Assembly (NCBI GenBank): GCA_937925595.1
Contig: CALALQ010000382.1
Span: 1 to 8,755 of the forward strand
DNA: 8,755 nt
DNA from: an uncultured Demequina sp.
Lineage (GTDB): Bacteria; Actinomycetota; Actinomycetes; Actinomycetales; Demequinaceae
Direction of reading: 5' to 3'
This document shows positions 6,739-8,755 of the stretch, piece by piece. The first letter of the stretch is position 1. Each line of letters starts with the position of its first letter. The notes below the pieces were generated by a model. The model saw nothing but the letters and a program-made list of their open reading frames with translations. It ran no database searches and was not told where the DNA came from. Both the position numbers and the translations under genes were made by a program.

Positions 6739-6746
6739 AAGGTGAG
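6739..6746 (+). promoter_or_regulatory. Ribosome binding site that sets the dctQ start
   Basis: AAGGTGAG lies 7 nt before ATG 6754. The earlier in-frame GTG 6742 lies inside this site and has no good site of its own, so it is rejected as the start. Confidence 0.65.
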
Positions 6747-6753
6747 TAAATCC

Positions 6754-7290
6754 ATGTCAGAACCATCGACGATGGCGTCGATCGCTCGGAGGTACATCCG
6801 CGTACTCGACATGATCAACAGGGGGATCATGTTCCTCCTCTTCGTCGTGCTCGCAACCATGGCAGTGATCATGGTCGCGCACGTCTGTACGCGGTACTTC
6901 CTCAATCACTCGTTCAGCTGGTCCGAGGAAGCCGTTCGGTACATGATGCTCTGGCTCGTGTTCCTGGGAGCTGCGATCGTCACGCGGCGGGCGGGAATGA
7001 TCGCGGCACGGGTCGTGGTGGACAACCTGCCCAGGCGTCCGCGCTTGATCGTTTCCGCATTGGGGGGCGGGATCGTCGTGGTGACCTTGGGAGTGCTGGT
7101 CGTCGCTGGTTTCGCGGTGGCCATCTCGATGGCCGGTCGGCAGTCTGCAGCCACCGGAATCTCGCTGATGCTCCCGTACCTCAGCCTGCCGGTCGGCGGC
7201 GTCTTCATGATCCTCAACCACTTCGCGGCGCTCCTGCAGTCCTACTTCCTTCCGGCTGAGGCCGAGACGGAGCCGGAGGTGACGTACTGA
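6754..7290 (+). CDS. dctQ: TRAP transporter small permease (DctQ family)
   Basis: This is a 178-residue integral membrane protein, the small subunit of the TRAP permease, which pairs with DctM. Four membrane segments are visible at about 25-45, 61-77, 98-122 and 140-164, with short ends inside the cell as expected. The family signature is present: W56-S-E-E59, Arg62, Trp67 and FLGAA (70-74), followed by a basic TRR. The stretch after it reads MIAARVVVDNLP, lacking the His often seen at the start of this stretch in family members; this is probably tolerated. It is separated by 25 bp from the kinase, and its TGA overlaps the ATG of dctM by one base. The placement far from dctP, with enzymes between, is unusual. 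Confidence 0.93.
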   Translation: MSEPSTMASIARRYIRVLDMINRGIMFLLFVVLATMAVIMVAHVCTRYFLNHSFSWSEEAVRYMMLWLVFLGAAIVTRRAGMIAARVVVDNLPRRPRLIVSALGGGIVVVTLGVLVVAGFAVAISMAGRQSAATGISLMLPYLSLPVGGVFMILNHFAALLQSYFLPAEAETEPEVTY

Positions 7291-8561
7291 TGGGCACCAT
7301 TGTTCTGGTTCTCCTGCTCCTCGTTCTCTTGGGCGTGCCGATTGCCTACTCCCTGATTGCGGCATCGCTCTTCGCGATCGTGCAGTTCACCGCACTTCCG
7401 GTGGAGATCGCTCCGCAGCGCATGGTCGCTGCCCTTGACAGCTTTCCGCTCCTCGCGATCCCGTTCTTCATCCTGGCGGGATCCTTGATGAGCAGCGGCG
7501 GAATAGCCCGGAGGCTCATCGAACTCGCAAAGTCCTTCGTCGGTCACTTCACGGGCGGCGTCGCGCTGGTGCTCGTCGTCACCACGATGCTGTTCGCCGC
7601 TATGTCCGGCTCCGGGTCAGCGACTGTCGCCTCGGTGGGCGCGATCATGATTCCGGCCATGATCAAGAGCGGCTACTCGCGCCACTTCGCTGGAGCGAAG
7701 CAGGCCGTCGCCGGTGAACTGGGCGTGATCCTGCCGCCGAGCATCCCGATCATCCTGTTCGGCGTGGCCGCGAGCGTCTCGATCGGTGACCTCTTTGTCG
7801 CCGGTGTCGTCCCCGGCCTGATGATCGGCGCGTCGTTGATCATCTACGCATACTTCTACTCCAAGAAGCGGAAGATCGGTGGGGGACCGAAGGCGACCTG
7901 GGCCGAGCGCCGGACCGCCTTCCGGAGGGCGCTGTTCGCCCTCTTCATGCCGGTCATCGTCCTTGGAGGCATCTACGCCGGCATTGCCACCCCTACCGAG
8001 GCCGCGGCGTTCGCGGTGCTCTACGCCTTCATCGTGGGCCTGTTCGTCTACCGTGAGATCAGGATCAGAGATCTGCCGAAGATCTTCGCCGAGTCGGCCG
8101 TCATCACGGCGATGATCATGATCGTCATCGCGGCGGCCGGCCTCTTCGGCTGGTTGCTCACGCAGGCCCGTATTCCGCAGGAGATCAGCAGCTTCATCAC
8201 CGCAAACGTCAATTCCGCGTTTGTGTTCCTGCTGCTGGTGAACCTGTTCCTCCTCGTTCTCGGCATGTTCTTCGAAGCGGGCGCCGCGATCCTGATCCTC
8301 GCGCCGATCCTGACGCCTATCGCCGTCAGCTACGGCATTGATCCGGTCCAGTTCGGGATCATCATGGTCGTCAACCTCGCGATCGGCATGGTGACGCCAC
8401 CAGTCGGAGTGAACCTCTTCATCGCGGCGGAGCTGTCCAAGTCCAAGCTCGAACAGATCACGAAGCCATTGATGCCGCTCGTGCTCGTGATGATCTTCGA
8501 CTTGTTGCTGATCACATACGTCCCACCGCTCACGCTGTGGCTGCCGTCGCTGAGCGGCTGA
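7290..8561 (+). CDS. dctM: TRAP transporter large permease (DctM family)
   Basis: This is a 423-residue integral membrane protein, the transport channel of the TRAP system, normally driven by a sodium or proton gradient rather than ATP. It is strongly hydrophobic throughout, with about 11-12 membrane segments. Family landmarks appear in order: LLGVPIAYSL (first helix); SFPLLAIPFFILAGSLM; the FAAMSGSGSATVAS loop; GVILPPSIP (145-153); GIATPTEAAA (231-240); and IGMVTPPVGVNLF (365-377). Length and order match intact DctM proteins, so it is not truncated. GGAGGTGA at 7275-7282 is a near-perfect ribosome binding site, 7 nt before ATG 7290, within the end of dctQ. It is the last gene of the operon. 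Confidence 0.96.
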   Translation: MGTIVLVLLLLVLLGVPIAYSLIAASLFAIVQFTALPVEIAPQRMVAALDSFPLLAIPFFILAGSLMSSGGIARRLIELAKSFVGHFTGGVALVLVVTTMLFAAMSGSGSATVASVGAIMIPAMIKSGYSRHFAGAKQAVAGELGVILPPSIPIILFGVAASVSIGDLFVAGVVPGLMIGASLIIYAYFYSKKRKIGGGPKATWAERRTAFRRALFALFMPVIVLGGIYAGIATPTEAAAFAVLYAFIVGLFVYREIRIRDLPKIFAESAVITAMIMIVIAAAGLFGWLLTQARIPQEISSFITANVNSAFVFLLLVNLFLLVLGMFFEAGAAILILAPILTPIAVSYGIDPVQFGIIMVVNLAIGMVTPPVGVNLFIAAELSKSKLEQITKPLMPLVLVMIFDLLLITYVPPLTLWLPSLSG

Positions 8562-8636
8562 CAGGGCCCACACGGTCGTTCCGCACTGCGCGCGCGGCTG
8601 AAGTCGTGACGTAGACAACCTTCGATGCACGCGACC

Positions 8637-8662
8637 CGAGGCCGACGGCGTCGTCGGCCTCG
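8637..8662. terminator. Perfect 11-bp hairpin terminator between convergent genes
   Basis: CGAGGCCGACG (8637-8647) pairs perfectly with CGTCGGCCTCG (8652-8662) around a 4-nt GCGT loop. It lies 75 bp after the dctM stop and 4 bp beyond the stop of the minus-strand gene entering from the right, so it can serve both. No long T-run follows on either side, which is common in high-GC actinobacteria. I see nothing else in 8562-8636. Confidence 0.65.
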
Positions 8663-8666
8663 CCGG

Positions 8667-8755
8667 TCACTCTTGACGCTGTGCGGCGGCCCGCAACAGT
8701 GCGGCGAGGGGCGGCGGCGTCCGCTCGAGGGGGACGGCGGCGGCGAGCAGGCGAG
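8667..8755 (-). CDS. 3' end of a convergent minus-strand gene (partial)
   Basis: The last 28 codons of a minus-strand reading frame enter from the right edge and stop at TGA (8667-8669). The tail is Ala/Leu-rich (LERTPPPLAALLRAAAQRQE at the end) and nearly every third codon position is G or C, as in the other genes here. The other two minus frames are Arg/Pro-rich and look non-coding. The tail alone does not identify the protein; an amphipathic C-terminal helix is plausible. Its stop abuts the shared hairpin. Confidence 0.55.
   Translation of the reverse strand, partial: RLLAAAVPLERTPPPLAALLRAAAQRQE

Larger units (their letters stand above)
2503..8561 (+). other. Putative operon: TRAP uptake plus three-enzyme catabolic set
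   Basis: Six same-strand genes lie close together: dctP, OtnC-like aldolase, 2-hydroxyacid dehydrogenase, FGGY kinase, dctQ and dctM. Gaps are 67 bp (holding a hairpin), 30 bp, a 14-bp overlap, 25 bp and a 1-bp TGATG overlap. There is a candidate promoter only before dctP and a strong hairpin only after dctM. One transcription unit under the divergent DeoR protein is the simplest reading. Confidence 0.75.

Noticed and set aside
7617..8630. 337-residue minus-strand open frame
   Set aside because: It is antisense to dctM, and the His/Asp/Arg-rich low-complexity composition is a by-product of hydrophobic codons on the other strand.
8562..8636. CG-rich run including alternating GCGCGCGCG
   Set aside because: It is short and within expected composition, with no repeat unit, ORF or site that stands out.

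Overview
The window is a high-GC stretch of bacterial DNA with GTG starts, strong AGGAG-type ribosome binding sites, a DUF2510 membrane protein and a DeoR-family regulator. Together these suggest an actinobacterium, plausibly a Microbacteriaceae-like organism; the taxonomy is inferred from style and was not searched.

Layout. Positions 1-115 may hold the edge of a minus-strand gene that runs out of the window (weak). Next is a plus-strand membrane protein (135-1220) with an N-terminal DUF2510 motif, three membrane segments and two beta-rich external domains. A 75-residue ORF with a C-terminal zinc-knuckle-like CxxC...CPHH motif follows (1283-1510). A DeoR-family repressor gene lies on the minus strand (1535-2347). 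It is divergent from a six-gene plus-strand operon (2503-8561), and the 155-bp intergenic region between them carries repeated operator-like sites.

The operon encodes, in order, a TRAP solute-binding lipoprotein (dctP), an OtnC-like class II aldolase/decarboxylase, a D-2-hydroxyacid dehydrogenase, an FGGY carbohydrate kinase, the TRAP small permease (dctQ) and the TRAP large permease (dctM). Spacing within the enzyme and permease part is tight: 30 bp, a 14-bp overlap, 25 bp and a TGATG overlap. A 17-bp-stem hairpin separates dctP from the enzymes and probably sets expression of the binding protein apart from the rest. A perfect 11-bp hairpin terminator lies beyond dctM, and the 3' end of a convergent minus-strand gene enters from the right edge.

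How the genes fit together (inference). The TRAP transporter probably imports a small hydroxylated carboxylate such as a sugar acid. The dehydrogenase, kinase and OtnC-like enzyme would oxidise, phosphorylate and split or decarboxylate it to a central metabolite, under local DeoR control. In described OtnC pathways the kinase is a DUF1537 protein (OtnK) and the dehydrogenase is of the beta-hydroxyacid type. Here both positions are filled by unrelated families (FGGY and D-2-hydroxyacid dehydrogenase). This combination is the best candidate in the window for an uncharacterised catabolic pathway. No mobile element, CRISPR array, tRNA or rRNA was seen.
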